Part shown: positions 10,629-19,812 of the stretch, one piece after another
How positions within the stretch are numbered: position 1 is the first letter of the stretch
Layout of the letters: every line of letters begins with the position of its first letter
Source: Pseudomonas sp.
GTDB taxonomy: Bacteria; Pseudomonadota; Gammaproteobacteria; Pseudomonadales; Pseudomonadaceae
Direction of reading: 5' to 3'
DNA length: 64,000 nt
NCBI RefSeq assembly: GCF_002796985.1
Contig: NZ_PEKX01000022.1
Span: 1-64,000 of the forward strand
Notes under the pieces: generated by a model
Databases searched by the model: none
Told to the model about the DNA's origin: nothing
The model's input: the letters and a program-made list of their open reading frames with translations, nothing else
Made by a program: the position numbers and the translations under genes

Positions 10629-12158
10629 TCAGGTGGTCAGAGTACGCAGCAGGTTCTTGTAGTCCTCGCGGATATCCGCGTCGGATTCCTTGAGTTGAGC
10701 GATCTTACGACAGGCGTGCAGCACCGTGGTGTGATCCCGACCGCCGAAGGCCACGCCGATCTCCGGCAGGCTGTGGTTGGTCAGCTCCTTGGAGAGTGCC
10801 ATGGCCACCTGACGAGGACGTGCTACCGAGCGCGAGCGGCGCTTCGACAACAGGTCGGCGATCTTGATCTTGTAGTACTCGGCGACGGTGCGCTGGATGT
10901 TGTCGATGCTGACCAGCTTGTCCTGCAGGGCCAGCAGGTCCTTCAGCGACTCACGGATCAGCTCGATGGTGATCGGCCGGCCCATGAAGTGGGAGTGGGC
11001 GATAACGCGCTTGAGCGCACCTTCCAGCTCACGCACGTTGGAGCGAATACGCTGGGCGATGAAGAACGCGGCGTCGTGCGGCAACTCGACCTTGGCCTGC
11101 TCGGCCTTCTTCATCAGGATCGCCACGCGGGTTTCCAGCTCCGGCGGCTCCACGGCCACCGTCAGACCCCAGCCGAAGCGCGACTTCAGGCGCTCTTCCA
11201 GACCTTCGATTTCCTTCGGGTAGCGGTCGCTGGTCAGGATGACCTGCTGGCCACCTTCAAGAAGGGCGTTGAAGGTGTGGAAGAACTCTTCCTGGGAACG
11301 CTCCTTGCGGGCGAAGAACTGGATATCGTCAATCAGCAGCGCGTCGACCGAACGGTAGAAACGCTTGAACTCATTGATGGCATTCAGTTGGAGGGCTTTG
11401 ACCATGTCCGCGACGAATCGCTCCGAATGCAGGTACACGACCTTGGCGTTCGGATTCTTCTTCAGCAGATGGTTACCCACAGCGTGCATCAGGTGGGTCT
11501 TACCCAGACCGACGCCGCCATAAAGGAAGAGCGGGTTGTAGCCGTGCTTGAGGTTGTCTGCCACCTGCCAGGCCGCCGCGCGGGCCAGCTGGTTGGACTT
11601 GCCTTCAACGAAGTTCTCGAAGGTGAAAGTACGGTTGAGATAACTGGTGTGCTTCAGCGCACCTTCTACCTGCACGTTGCGTTCAGTACGCACCGCGGTG
11701 GCAGGCATCGCAGCCGCAAGCGGATCGATGCCTGGGCTCGATTCATCGAGATCCGCGATGGACTGCACAGGAGCCGCCTGAACCACCTGCGGTTCGGGCA
11801 TGACCAGAGCCGCTGGCGCCGCAGCAACAACGGTTGCGGCTACGGCCGCAACGGGAGCTGCCTGCACGGTCACTTGCGGTGTCGGCACCAGAGCCGGTCG
11901 TGGTGTGCGACTGCGGCGGCTGCCAATCAACAACGAGATTGCCGGGATCTGGCCGTTACCACGCTCGCTCAACAGCTCGAGCATGCGGCCCATGTACTTT
12001 TCGTTGACCCAGTCGAGTACGAAGCGGTTGGGTGCATAGACGCGCAGTTCCTCACCTTCGGCCTCAACCTGCAGCGGTCGAATCCAGGTGTTGAATTGCT
12101 GGGACGGCAGCTCGTCGCGCAGAAGCTCCACGCACTGCTGCCAAAGTTCCACGGACAC
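10629..12158 (-). CDS. dnaA: Chromosomal replication initiator DnaA
   Basis: 509 residues. Domain I at 1-80 (oligomerisation and helicase loading) is followed by an alanine/proline-rich linker at about 86-165. The AAA+ domain has Walker A GGVGLGKT at 214-221 and Walker B LLIDDIQFF. The C-terminal domain IV carries the DnaA-box-binding signature VARPRQVAMALSKELT and GGRDHTTVLHACRKI. It binds TTATCCACA boxes, three perfect copies of which occur just upstream (12222, 12308, 12487), so it probably controls its own expression. First gene of the minus-strand replication cluster. Confidence 0.98.
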   Translation of the reverse strand: MSVELWQQCVELLRDELPSQQFNTWIRPLQVEAEGEELRVYAPNRFVLDWVNEKYMGRMLELLSERGNGQIPAISLLIGSRRSRTPRPALVPTPQVTVQAAPVAAVAATVVAAAPAALVMPEPQVVQAAPVQSIADLDESSPGIDPLAAAMPATAVRTERNVQVEGALKHTSYLNRTFTFENFVEGKSNQLARAAAWQVADNLKHGYNPLFLYGGVGLGKTHLMHAVGNHLLKKNPNAKVVYLHSERFVADMVKALQLNAINEFKRFYRSVDALLIDDIQFFARKERSQEEFFHTFNALLEGGQQVILTSDRYPKEIEGLEERLKSRFGWGLTVAVEPPELETRVAILMKKAEQAKVELPHDAAFFIAQRIRSNVRELEGALKRVIAHSHFMGRPITIELIRESLKDLLALQDKLVSIDNIQRTVAEYYKIKIADLLSKRRSRSVARPRQVAMALSKELTNHSLPEIGVAFGGRDHTTVLHACRKIAQLKESDADIREDYKNLLRTLTT

Positions 12159-12199
12159 GGATATCCCCCAAAAGAAGTCGCAAAGCGAAACAGACGCCT

Positions 12200-12230
12200 A
12201 TTGTATCCCCGCCAGAGCAACTTATCCACA
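12200..12230 (-). promoter_or_regulatory. Possible dnaA promoter with DnaA box (autoregulation)
   Basis: On the minus strand a TACAAT -10-like hexamer (12205-12200) lies 42 bases before the dnaA ATG. A perfect DnaA box (12222-12230) sits 17 bases further upstream, where a -35 element would be. No convincing -35 was seen, so the promoter is inferred; the box is certain. Confidence 0.45.
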
Positions 12231-12590
12231 GTTAAGCATGCCGGGATGCAAGCAAAATCAAGGCGTTAATGATTTTACCGGCGGTCGGTTAGACGTGACC
12301 TGAACCTTGTGGATAACAGCTTGATGAGGCGGGGGATGACACGGTTGATGGTTCTGTGGAAAAAATCCCTGTGGAAAAAACTACATTCCATACCCAGCTT
12401 TCCAACCGCCTCCGCACAAGACACCCACGCCTTCCCGACAGGGTTATCATTCGTTGAAACCCGCTTATCCCTATGCCTCCGATTAGTTATCCACAGGCAG
12501 AGGCCTGCCTAAACACAATCACTGCTTCAATCTTTAGAAAAAGAGATTTCCTCCCTTTATATTGATTTTGTATTCAGGCCTGGTTGGAAA

Positions 12591-12619
12591 TTGACCTGAC
12601 CCTCTGATTTCTCTAGAAT
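12591..12619 (+). promoter_or_regulatory. Sigma-70 promoter of rpmH-rnpA
   Basis: TTGACC (12591-12596) and TAGAAT (12614-12619) are separated by exactly 17 bases and precede rpmH by about 60 bases. It likely drives rpmH, rnpA and possibly yidD-yidC. Confidence 0.8.
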
Positions 12620-12679
12620 CGCCGGTCTCTTTAAACGGGGTCGCTGCGACCTCATGTCGTCAAACCCAGGTACCGAATC

Positions 12680-12814
12680 ATGAAACGTACTTTCCAACCC
12701 AGCACCCTCAAGCGCGCTCGCGTCCACGGCTTCCGCGCTCGCATGGCCACCAAGAATGGTCGTCAGGTTCTGTCGCGTCGTCGCGCCAAGGGCCGTAAGC
12801 GTCTGACTGTCTGA
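12680..12814 (+). CDS. rpmH: 50S ribosomal protein L34
   Basis: 44 residues beginning MKRTFQPSTLKRARVHGFR and ending GRKRLTV: a highly basic protein of standard L34 length and sequence. It is a structural part of the large ribosomal subunit. It diverges from dnaA across the origin and precedes rnpA by 14 bases. Confidence 0.98.
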   Translation: MKRTFQPSTLKRARVHGFRARMATKNGRQVLSRRRAKGRKRLTV

Positions 12815-12828
12815 TTTGTCTGACACAG

Positions 12829-13236
12829 GTGGCGAGTCAAGATTTCAGCCGGGAAAAACGTCTTCTGACAGCCCGGCACTTCACAGCGGTCTTCGACTCC
12901 CCCACCTCCAAGGTTCCCGGCAAGCACATCCTGCTGCTGGCGCGCGAAAACGGTCTTGATCATCCCCGCTTAGGGCTGGTGATCGGTAAGAAGAACGTCA
13001 AGCTCGCCGTCGAGCGCAATCGCCTCAAACGCCTTCTCCGCGAATCCTTCCGCCATAACCAGCAAAAGCTGGCTGGCCTGGACATCGTGGTAATCGCGCG
13101 CAAGGGCCTCGGCGATCTGGAGAACGAAGAGCTGCACCAGCAGTTCGGTAAACTCTGGAAACGCCTGTTGCGTAATCGGCCCAGCCCGGAACCTTCGACA
13201 GAATCTCCGGGAGTGACCGACAGTTCCCATGCGTAG
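12829..13236 (+). CDS. rnpA: Ribonuclease P protein component
   Basis: 135 residues. The RNR motif region VERNRLKRLLRESFRHNQ (about residues 60-77) is the family signature. It assists the catalytic RNase P RNA in maturing tRNA 5' ends. The start is GTG at 12829; the protein MASQDFSREKRLLTARHF matches the N-terminus of other Pseudomonas RnpA proteins. The end overlaps yidD by 8 bases. Confidence 0.97.
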   Translation: MASQDFSREKRLLTARHFTAVFDSPTSKVPGKHILLLARENGLDHPRLGLVIGKKNVKLAVERNRLKRLLRESFRHNQQKLAGLDIVVIARKGLGDLENEELHQQFGKLWKRLLRNRPSPEPSTESPGVTDSSHA

Positions 13237-13477
13237 ACTGGCGCTACTACTGATCCAGTTTTACCGCTACGCCATCAGTCCCATGATGGGCAGGCACTGT
13301 CGTTTCTACCCCAGCTGTTCCTGCTACGCGCAGGAAGCCATTGAAACCCATGGCTTCCTGCGTGGTGGTTGGCTGGCCGCTCGTCGCCTTGGCCGCTGCC
13401 ACCCCTGGCATCCCGGTGGCTACGATCCGGTACCGCCAGACCCTTCCAAGCCCGCCCCTTCCTCGACGGCCGAGTAA
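13229..13477 (+). CDS. yidD: Membrane protein insertion efficiency factor YidD
   Basis: 82 residues with the family signature CRFYPSCSCYAQEAI. A small inner-membrane-associated protein that aids YidC-dependent insertion. Overlap with rnpA by 8 bases and a gap of only 2 bases to yidC indicate translational coupling in the conserved rpmH-rnpA-yidD-yidC block. Confidence 0.95.
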   Translation: MRRLALLLIQFYRYAISPMMGRHCRFYPSCSCYAQEAIETHGFLRGGWLAARRLGRCHPWHPGGYDPVPPDPSKPAPSSTAE

Positions 13478-13479
13478 CC

Positions 13480-15228
13480 ATGGACATCAAACGTTCAATC
13501 CTATTCGTCGCCCTGGCAATCGTGTCCTATGCGCTGGTTCTCCAGTGGAACAAGGACTACGGCCAGCCCGAACTGCCGGCGCAGTCCGCGACCTTCAATC
13601 AGACTGAAGGCCTGCCGGACACATCCGTGCCCGCCGGCAATGCGGCCAACGCTGACGTACCGACCACGCAGAATGCCCAAGCCGGCCTGCCCAACGAGCA
13701 GAAGCCAGCAGCGGCCAGCGAACAGCTGATCCGCGTGAAGACCGATGTCCTGGACGTGACCATCGACCCGCGCGGCGGCGACGTGATCAAGCTCGGCCTG
13801 ACTCAGTACCCGCTGCGCCAGGACCGCCCGGACGTGCCATTCCCGCTGTTCGAGCGTGACAACCAGCGCACCTACCTGGCCCAGAGCGGCCTGACCGGTG
13901 CCAACGGCCCGGATGCTGCCGCCAGCGGTCGTCCACTCTACGCTTCGGCGAAGTCGGCCTACGAACTGGCTGACGGCCAGGACCAGATGGTTGTCGACCT
14001 GACTTATGCACAGGACGGCGTCAGCTACATCAAGCGCTTCACCTTCCACCGCGGCCTGAAAGGCGACTGCACCGAGAAGGAAAAGGCACAGAAGAAGCTC
14101 GAGTGCATCAACCCCAATGCCTATCAGGTCGGCGTGAGCTACCTGATCGACAACCAGAGCGACAAACCGTGGAGCGCCTCGCTGTTCGCCCAGCTCAAGC
14201 GTGATGCCAGCGTCGATCCCTCCTCCACCACGGCTACCGGCGTATCGACCTACCTCGGCGCTGCGGTCTGGACCCCTGAAAAGCCCTACGTGAAGGTGTC
14301 CATGAAGGACATGGACAAGGAGCAATTCAAGGAAACCGTCCAGGGTGGCTGGGTAGCCTGGTTGCAACACTACTTCGTCACCGCCTGGGTTCCCGCCAAG
14401 GGCGATACCCACAACGTGGTGACCCGCAAGGACGCCCAGGGCAACTACATCGTCGGCTACACCGGTCCGAACCTGACCGTCGCACCGGGTGCCAAGGGCG
14501 AAACCAGCATGACCCTGTACGCCGGCCCGAAACTGCAGGCGTACCTGAAGGAACTCTCCCCGGGTCTGGAACTGACCGTTGACTACGGCCCGCTGTGGTT
14601 CATCGCTCAGCCGATCTTCTGGCTGCTGCAACATATCCACAACCTCGTGGGTAACTGGGGCTGGTCGATCATCTTCCTGACCATCGTCATCAAACTGGCC
14701 TTCTTCCCGCTGTCCGCCGCCAGCTACCGCTCCATGGCTCGCATGCGCGCCGTGTCGCCGAAACTGGCTGCCCTGAAGGAACAGCATGGCGACGATCGCC
14801 AGAAGATGTCCCAGGCAATGATGGAGCTGTACAAGAAAGAGAAGATCAATCCGCTGGGCGGCTGCCTGCCGATCCTGGTGCAGATGCCGGTCTTCCTCTC
14901 GCTGTACTGGGTACTTCTGGAAAGCGTCGAGATGCGCCAGGCCCCTTGGCTGGGCTGGATCGTCGACCTGTCGGTGAAGGATCCGTTCTTCATCCTGCCA
15001 ATCATCATGGGCGCGACCATGCTGGTTCAGCAGATGCTCAACCCAACTCCGCCGGACCCCATGCAGGCCAAGGTGATGAAGCTGATGCCAATCATCTTCA
15101 CCTTCTTCTTCCTGTGGTTCCCGGCGGGTCTGGTCCTGTACTGGGTTGTGAACAACTGCCTGTCCATCGCACAGCAGTGGTACATTACCCGCAGGATCGA
15201 AGCGGCAGCGAAGAAGGCTTCTGCCTGA
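13480..15228 (+). CDS. yidC: Membrane protein insertase YidC
   Basis: 582 residues from the ATG at 13480 (MDIKRSILFVALAIVSYALV); the frame is open further upstream, but that part overlaps yidD and is not conserved. An N-terminal membrane helix is followed by a large periplasmic P1 domain (about 25-350) and a C-terminal Oxa1-like core starting near NWGWSIIFLTIVIKLAFFP with five membrane segments. It inserts and folds inner-membrane proteins alone or with SecYEG, including subunit c of ATP synthase, encoded at 23 kb. Confidence 0.97.
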   Translation: MDIKRSILFVALAIVSYALVLQWNKDYGQPELPAQSATFNQTEGLPDTSVPAGNAANADVPTTQNAQAGLPNEQKPAAASEQLIRVKTDVLDVTIDPRGGDVIKLGLTQYPLRQDRPDVPFPLFERDNQRTYLAQSGLTGANGPDAAASGRPLYASAKSAYELADGQDQMVVDLTYAQDGVSYIKRFTFHRGLKGDCTEKEKAQKKLECINPNAYQVGVSYLIDNQSDKPWSASLFAQLKRDASVDPSSTTATGVSTYLGAAVWTPEKPYVKVSMKDMDKEQFKETVQGGWVAWLQHYFVTAWVPAKGDTHNVVTRKDAQGNYIVGYTGPNLTVAPGAKGETSMTLYAGPKLQAYLKELSPGLELTVDYGPLWFIAQPIFWLLQHIHNLVGNWGWSIIFLTIVIKLAFFPLSAASYRSMARMRAVSPKLAALKEQHGDDRQKMSQAMMELYKKEKINPLGGCLPILVQMPVFLSLYWVLLESVEMRQAPWLGWIVDLSVKDPFFILPIIMGATMLVQQMLNPTPPDPMQAKVMKLMPIIFTFFFLWFPAGLVLYWVVNNCLSIAQQWYITRRIEAAAKKASA

Positions 15229-15254
15229 TATCGCGCTCGCCACCGATCGACAAG

Positions 15255-15278
15255 ACGCCCCCTCGTGGGGCGTTTTGC
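15255..15278 (+). terminator. Terminator after yidC
   Basis: ACGCCCC (15255-15261) pairs with GGGGCGT (15267-15273), followed by TTTTGC. A perfect DnaA box (15281-15289) lies immediately downstream. Confidence 0.7.
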
Positions 15279-15334
15279 TATGTGGATAACTGAGTTTTCC
15301 AGAGTGCCACCCGAACAGCCGCGAGACCGCCGAC

Positions 15335-16702
15335 ATGAATGCAGCCCGTGAAACCATCGCCGCCGTCGCCACCGCCCAGGGCCGTGGTGGGGTCGGCATC
15401 GTCCGCGTCTCCGGTCCCCGCGCTCGCGCCATGGCCATCACCCTGAGCGGCCGTGAGCCCCAACCACGTTACGCGCACTACGGGCCATTCCATGCTGATG
15501 ACGGTGATGTCATCGACGAGGGCCTGCTGCTGTACTTTCCTGGCCCGAACTCCTTCACCGGTGAAGACGTGCTCGAGCTGCAGGGCCACGGCGGCCCGGT
15601 AGTGATGGACATGCTCCTGCGACGCTGCCTGGAGTTGGGTGCGCGCCAGGCCCGCCCTGGCGAGTTCAGCGAGCGCGCCTTCCTCAACGATAAACTCGAC
15701 CTGGCTCAGGCCGAGGCCATTGCTGATCTGATCGAAGCCAGCTCGGCCCAGGCCGCGCGCAACGCCGTGCGCTCCCTGCAGGGCGAGTTTTCCCGGCGCG
15801 TGCACAGCTTGACCGACCAACTGATCGGCCTGCGCATGTACGTCGAAGCCGCCATCGACTTCCCGGAAGAGGAAATCGACTTTCTCGCGGATGGCCACGT
15901 CCTCTCCCAGCTCGACGCAGTGCGCGCCGAACTGGCCGCGGTACTGCGCGAAGCCGGCCAGGGCGCGCTGCTGCGCGATGGCATGACGGTGGTGATCGCC
16001 GGACGCCCCAATGCCGGTAAATCCAGCCTGCTGAATGCCCTGGCGGGACGCGAAGCGGCCATCGTCACCGATATCGCCGGCACCACCCGCGACGTGCTGC
16101 GCGAACATATCCACATCGACGGCATGCCTCTGCACATCATCGACACCGCCGGCCTGCGCAGCACCGATGACCATGTGGAAAAGATCGGCGTGGAACGCGC
16201 GCTGAAGGCCATCAGCGAAGCGGACCGCGTGCTGCTGGTGGTCGACTCCACCGCACCGGAAGCTAGCGATCCCTTTGCGTTGTGGCCGGAGTTTCTCGAC
16301 AGCCGGCCGGACCCGGCGCACGTGACGCTGATTCGCAACAAGGCGGATTTATCCACAGAAAGCATCGGCCTCGAAGAGAGCGCCGATGGCCACGTCACCC
16401 TCACCTTGTCCGCCCGCTCGGGCAACGGTCTGGAGCTGCTACGTGAACACCTGAAGGCTTGCATGGGCTTCGAGCAGACCGCGGAGAGTAGCTTCAGCGC
16501 CCGCCGCCGGCACCTGGAGGCGTTGCGCCAAGCTGGCGACAGCCTCGAGCACGGCCGCGCACAGCTCACCCAGAGTGGCGCAGGCGAACTGCTGGCGGAA
16601 GACCTCCGTCAGGCCCAGCAGGCCCTGGGCGAGATTACCGGTGCCTTTACGCCGGACGACCTACTGGGGCGCATTTTCTCCAGCTTCTGCATCGGCAAAT
16701 AA
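15335..16702 (+). CDS. mnmE: tRNA uridine-5-carboxymethylaminomethyl modification GTPase MnmE
   Basis: 455 residues. An N-terminal tetrahydrofolate-binding domain precedes a helical domain interrupted by a G domain with G1 GRPNAGKSS (about 224-232), G3 DTAG and G4 NKAD. The protein ends FCIGK, carrying the conserved C-terminal CIGK motif. With MnmG (encoded 550 bases downstream) it modifies the wobble uridine of several tRNAs. A perfect DnaA box (16349-16357) lies inside the gene. Confidence 0.97.
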   Translation: MNAARETIAAVATAQGRGGVGIVRVSGPRARAMAITLSGREPQPRYAHYGPFHADDGDVIDEGLLLYFPGPNSFTGEDVLELQGHGGPVVMDMLLRRCLELGARQARPGEFSERAFLNDKLDLAQAEAIADLIEASSAQAARNAVRSLQGEFSRRVHSLTDQLIGLRMYVEAAIDFPEEEIDFLADGHVLSQLDAVRAELAAVLREAGQGALLRDGMTVVIAGRPNAGKSSLLNALAGREAAIVTDIAGTTRDVLREHIHIDGMPLHIIDTAGLRSTDDHVEKIGVERALKAISEADRVLLVVDSTAPEASDPFALWPEFLDSRPDPAHVTLIRNKADLSTESIGLEESADGHVTLTLSARSGNGLELLREHLKACMGFEQTAESSFSARRRHLEALRQAGDSLEHGRAQLTQSGAGELLAEDLRQAQQALGEITGAFTPDDLLGRIFSSFCIGK

Positions 16703-17145
16703 TCCACAAAGCGGCTTTTCCTCACCGGTGACGGCTCCCCTCCGTCATCGCGCCTTGTGCTGCCCTGGATTTCTCTCCGGATAGGCTATCCACAGCCAAT
16801 AACCCAGCAGAACTCCCATCGTACGCGGCTTTCAGAGCACCAATGGCGTATTCCACAGGACAAATTTAACTCTGTGGAAAAGTAGCGTACAGTTACGTTA
16901 ACAAGCCTTGCATCAGTCTGTGTATAAACCCGCCTGTTGATAACATCATGCTTAATCCACAGGCTGAACACCGGAGATCCCCCGTCACCCTACAGAATCG
17001 ACACAGAGTTGTTAGGCGCTGAAACATAAGCTGTGCACGGCCTGGGGGAGGTTATCCACAGAAAACGGCCTCACCATACATAATCACTATCTTTAAAAAG
17101 ATTTAAAAAGATTCCTCTCTTTTATTTTTCTATTAGAGGCCGACA
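16700..17145. other. Second DnaA-box cluster with AT-rich region, mnmE-mnmG intergenic
   Basis: The 549 bases between mnmE and mnmG hold no gene. Two boxes match TTATNCACA: TTATACACA (minus, 16919-16927) and TTATCCACA (plus, 17052-17060). One-mismatch boxes are TAATCCACA at 16700 and 16953, CTATCCACA at 16786 and TTATCAACA (minus) at 16935; the weaker TTTTCCACA lies on the minus strand at 16873. An AT-rich stretch at about 17078-17135 contains a repeated AAAAAGATT. This arrangement resembles an origin. It is a candidate second DnaA-binding or origin element; the mnmG promoter presumably also lies here. Confidence 0.6.
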
Positions 17146-17251
17146 GAACCGACTGGCTACTTTTTGTCCAGACGCCTTCAATCGAAAGCCCTTAGCCCCT
17201 ATACTGTCCGGCTCTCTTCTTTCTCCTTGATCAACAGGCACGAGGTGCGTG

Positions 17252-19144
17252 GTGGATTTCCCTTCCCGTTTTGACGTGATCGTGATCGGCGGCGGCCATG
17301 CCGGCACAGAGGCCGCACTAGCGGCCGCACGCATGGGCGTGAAGACGCTGCTGCTCACCCACAATGTGGAAACCCTTGGCCAGATGAGCTGCAACCCCGC
17401 CATCGGTGGGATCGGCAAAAGCCATCTGGTCAAGGAAATCGATGCGCTGGGTGGTGCCATGGCACTGGCCACCGATAAAGGCGGCATCCAGTTCCGCGTG
17501 TTGAACAGCCGCAAGGGCCCTGCAGTCCGTGCGACTCGAGCCCAGGCAGACCGCGTCCTCTACAAGGCCGCCGTGCGCGAGATCCTGGAGAACCAGCCGA
17601 ACCTGTGGATATTCCAGCAGGCCTGTGATGACCTGATCGTCGAACAGGACCAGGTGCGCGGCGTGGTGACCCAGATGGGCCTGAAGATCCATGCCGATAA
17701 CGTTGTCCTCACTGCAGGTACGTTCCTCGGCGGACTTATCCACATAGGCCTGGAGAACTACTCCGGTGGTCGCGCCGGTGATCCGCCTTCGATCGCGCTG
17801 GCCCGCCGCCTGCGCGAACTGCCGCTGCGCGTTGGCCGCCTGAAGACCGGCACCCCGCCGCGCATCGATGGCCGCAGCGTCGATTTCAGTGTGATGACCG
17901 AGCAACCAGGGGATACCCCCATTCCGGTCATGTCCTTCCTTGGTTCCAAGGAGATGCATCCGCGCCAGGTGAGCTGCTGGATTACTCACACCAATTCGCG
18001 CACCCACGAGATCATCGCGGCCAACCTCGACCGATCGCCCATGTACTCGGGCGTGATCGAAGGGGTCGGCCCCCGCTACTGCCCGTCGATTGAAGACAAG
18101 ATCCATCGCTTCGCCGACAAGGACAGCCATCAGGTCTTCCTCGAACCCGAAGGCCTCACCACCCATGAGCTGTATCCGAACGGCATTTCCACTTCGCTGC
18201 CCTTCGATGTCCAGCTGGATATCGTCCGCTCGATCCGCGGCATGGAGAATGCGCACATCGTTCGCCCGGGCTATGCCATCGAGTACGACTACTTCGACCC
18301 GCGCGACCTGAAGTACAGCCTGGAGACCAAGGTCATCGGTGGCCTGTTCTTCGCAGGCCAGATCAACGGCACTACCGGCTACGAAGAGGCGGGTGCCCAG
18401 GGTCTGCTCGCTGGTGCCAACGCTGCGCTGCGTTCGCAGGGCCGTGACAGCTGGTGCCCGCGTCGTGACGAGGCCTACATCGGCGTACTGGTTGACGACC
18501 TGATCACCCTCGGCACCCAGGAGCCGTACCGCATGTTCACGTCGCGCGCCGAATATCGGCTGATCCTGCGCGAGGACAACGCGGACCTGCGCCTGACCGA
18601 GAAAGGCCGCGAACTGGGCCTGATCGATGATGAGCGCTGGGCGGTCTTCGAAGCCAAGCGCGAAGGCATCGAGCATGAAGAGCAACGGCTGAAGAGCACC
18701 TGGGTTCGTCCCAACACGCCGCAGGGCGATGCCATTGCCGAGCGCTTCGGCACTCCGCTGGCTCACGAATACAACCTTCTGAATCTGCTGGCTCGCCCAG
18801 AAATCGACTACGTCAGCCTGGCCGAAGTGACCGGTGCAGGCGCGGAAGACCCGCAGGTCGCCGAGCAAGTGGAGATCCGCACCAAGTACGCCGGCTACAT
18901 TGATCGCCAGCAGGAAGAGATCGCTCGCCTGCGCGCCAGCGAAGACACCCGACTGCCTGTGGATATCGACTACCCGTCCATCTCCGGGCTGTCCAAGGAG
19001 ATCCAGCTGAAGCTGGGCAACGCCCGACCGGAAACCCTCGGTCAGGCCGGCCGCATTCCGGGTGTGACCCCGGCGGCGATCTCCTTGTTGCTGATCCACC
19101 TGAAGAAACGCTCATCCGGTCGTCAGCTGGAGCAGAGCGCCTGA
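17252..19144 (+). CDS. mnmG: tRNA uridine-5-carboxymethylaminomethyl modification enzyme MnmG
   Basis: 630 residues. The FAD-binding Rossmann motif is IVIGGGHAGTEAALAAARMG near the N-terminus, followed by SCNPAIGGIGKSHLVKEIDA, both typical of GidA/MnmG. It works with MnmE on wobble uridine. Two GTG codons stand in tandem (17249 and 17252); the second is better spaced from the GAGG at 17242-17245 and gives the usual MDFP start. The stop overlaps the rsmG start by one base (TGATG). A perfect DnaA box lies at 17736-17744. Confidence 0.97.
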   Translation: MDFPSRFDVIVIGGGHAGTEAALAAARMGVKTLLLTHNVETLGQMSCNPAIGGIGKSHLVKEIDALGGAMALATDKGGIQFRVLNSRKGPAVRATRAQADRVLYKAAVREILENQPNLWIFQQACDDLIVEQDQVRGVVTQMGLKIHADNVVLTAGTFLGGLIHIGLENYSGGRAGDPPSIALARRLRELPLRVGRLKTGTPPRIDGRSVDFSVMTEQPGDTPIPVMSFLGSKEMHPRQVSCWITHTNSRTHEIIAANLDRSPMYSGVIEGVGPRYCPSIEDKIHRFADKDSHQVFLEPEGLTTHELYPNGISTSLPFDVQLDIVRSIRGMENAHIVRPGYAIEYDYFDPRDLKYSLETKVIGGLFFAGQINGTTGYEEAGAQGLLAGANAALRSQGRDSWCPRRDEAYIGVLVDDLITLGTQEPYRMFTSRAEYRLILREDNADLRLTEKGRELGLIDDERWAVFEAKREGIEHEEQRLKSTWVRPNTPQGDAIAERFGTPLAHEYNLLNLLARPEIDYVSLAEVTGAGAEDPQVAEQVEIRTKYAGYIDRQQEEIARLRASEDTRLPVDIDYPSISGLSKEIQLKLGNARPETLGQAGRIPGVTPAAISLLLIHLKKRSSGRQLEQSA

Positions 19145-19794
19145 TGTCCCTGGTCACTGCCCGCCACGCCGAAGCACTCTCGCGTGGCATCCAGACGCTC
19201 GGCCTGGATATCGACAAAGCTACTCAGCAGCGCCTGCTGGATTACCTGGCTCTGCTGGCCAAGTGGAACAAGGCCTACAACCTCACCGCCGTGCGCGATG
19301 TGGATGAAATGGTCTCCCGTCATCTGCTCGACAGCCTGAGCATCGTCCCGCCATTCGAAGCCGCCGGCGGCGAGCGTTGGCTGGACGTCGGCAGCGGCGG
19401 CGGGATGCCCGGTATTCCGCTGGCCATCCTGTTCCCCGGCAAGTCCCTGACCCTGCTCGACAGCAATGGCAAGAAAACTCGCTTTCTCACCCAGGTGAAG
19501 CTGGAGCTCAAGCTCGACAACCTGCAGGTTATCCACAGCCGGGTGGAAGCCTTCCAGCCCGAGCTGCCGTTCAACGGCATCGTCTCCCGAGCTTTCAGCA
19601 GCCTCGAAGACTTCACGAACTGGACACGCCACCTCGGCGATGCCCAGACCAACTGGCTGGCCATGAAAGGCGTACACCCCAGCGACGAGCTCGCGGCACT
19701 CCCGGAAGATTTCCGGGTCGAAGCCGAATGCGCTCTGGCGGTACCGGGTTGCCAAGGCCAGCGCCATCTGCTGATACTGCGCCGCACTGCATGA
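19144..19794 (+). CDS. rsmG: 16S rRNA (guanine527-N7)-methyltransferase
   Basis: 216 residues with SAM-binding motif LDVGSGGGMPGIPLAI (about residues 79-94). It methylates G527 of 16S rRNA using S-adenosylmethionine. Its start is coupled to the end of mnmG. A DnaA box at 19529-19537 is encoded as Gln-Val-Ile-His-Ser. Confidence 0.97.
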   Translation: MSLVTARHAEALSRGIQTLGLDIDKATQQRLLDYLALLAKWNKAYNLTAVRDVDEMVSRHLLDSLSIVPPFEAAGGERWLDVGSGGGMPGIPLAILFPGKSLTLLDSNGKKTRFLTQVKLELKLDNLQVIHSRVEAFQPELPFNGIVSRAFSSLEDFTNWTRHLGDAQTNWLAMKGVHPSDELAALPEDFRVEAECALAVPGCQGQRHLLILRRTA

Positions 19795-19812
19795 CGGGGA
19801 GTGGGGAAAACC

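Larger units (their letters stand above)
12159..12679. other. oriC: Origin of replication region, dnaA-rpmH intergenic
   Basis: This 521-base gap has no gene. Perfect DnaA boxes lie at 12222-12230 (+), 12308-12316 (-) and 12487-12495 (+), with two weaker TTTTCCACA boxes on the minus strand at 12355-12363 and 12370-12378. An AT-rich stretch follows at about 12505-12580, a candidate unwinding element. In Pseudomonas the functional oriC has been mapped to the dnaA-rpmH interval, and this layout agrees with it. Confidence 0.85.

Noticed and set aside
9310..10662. 450-codon plus-strand frame opposite recF and dnaN
   Set aside because: Spans two real genes in antisense and matches no known family.
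10611..12269. 552-codon plus-strand frame opposite dnaA
   Set aside because: Antisense shadow of dnaA; composition reflects its codon pattern.
13501..15441. 646-codon minus-strand frame opposite yidC
   Set aside because: YidC is certain on the plus strand and the antisense frame has no family features.
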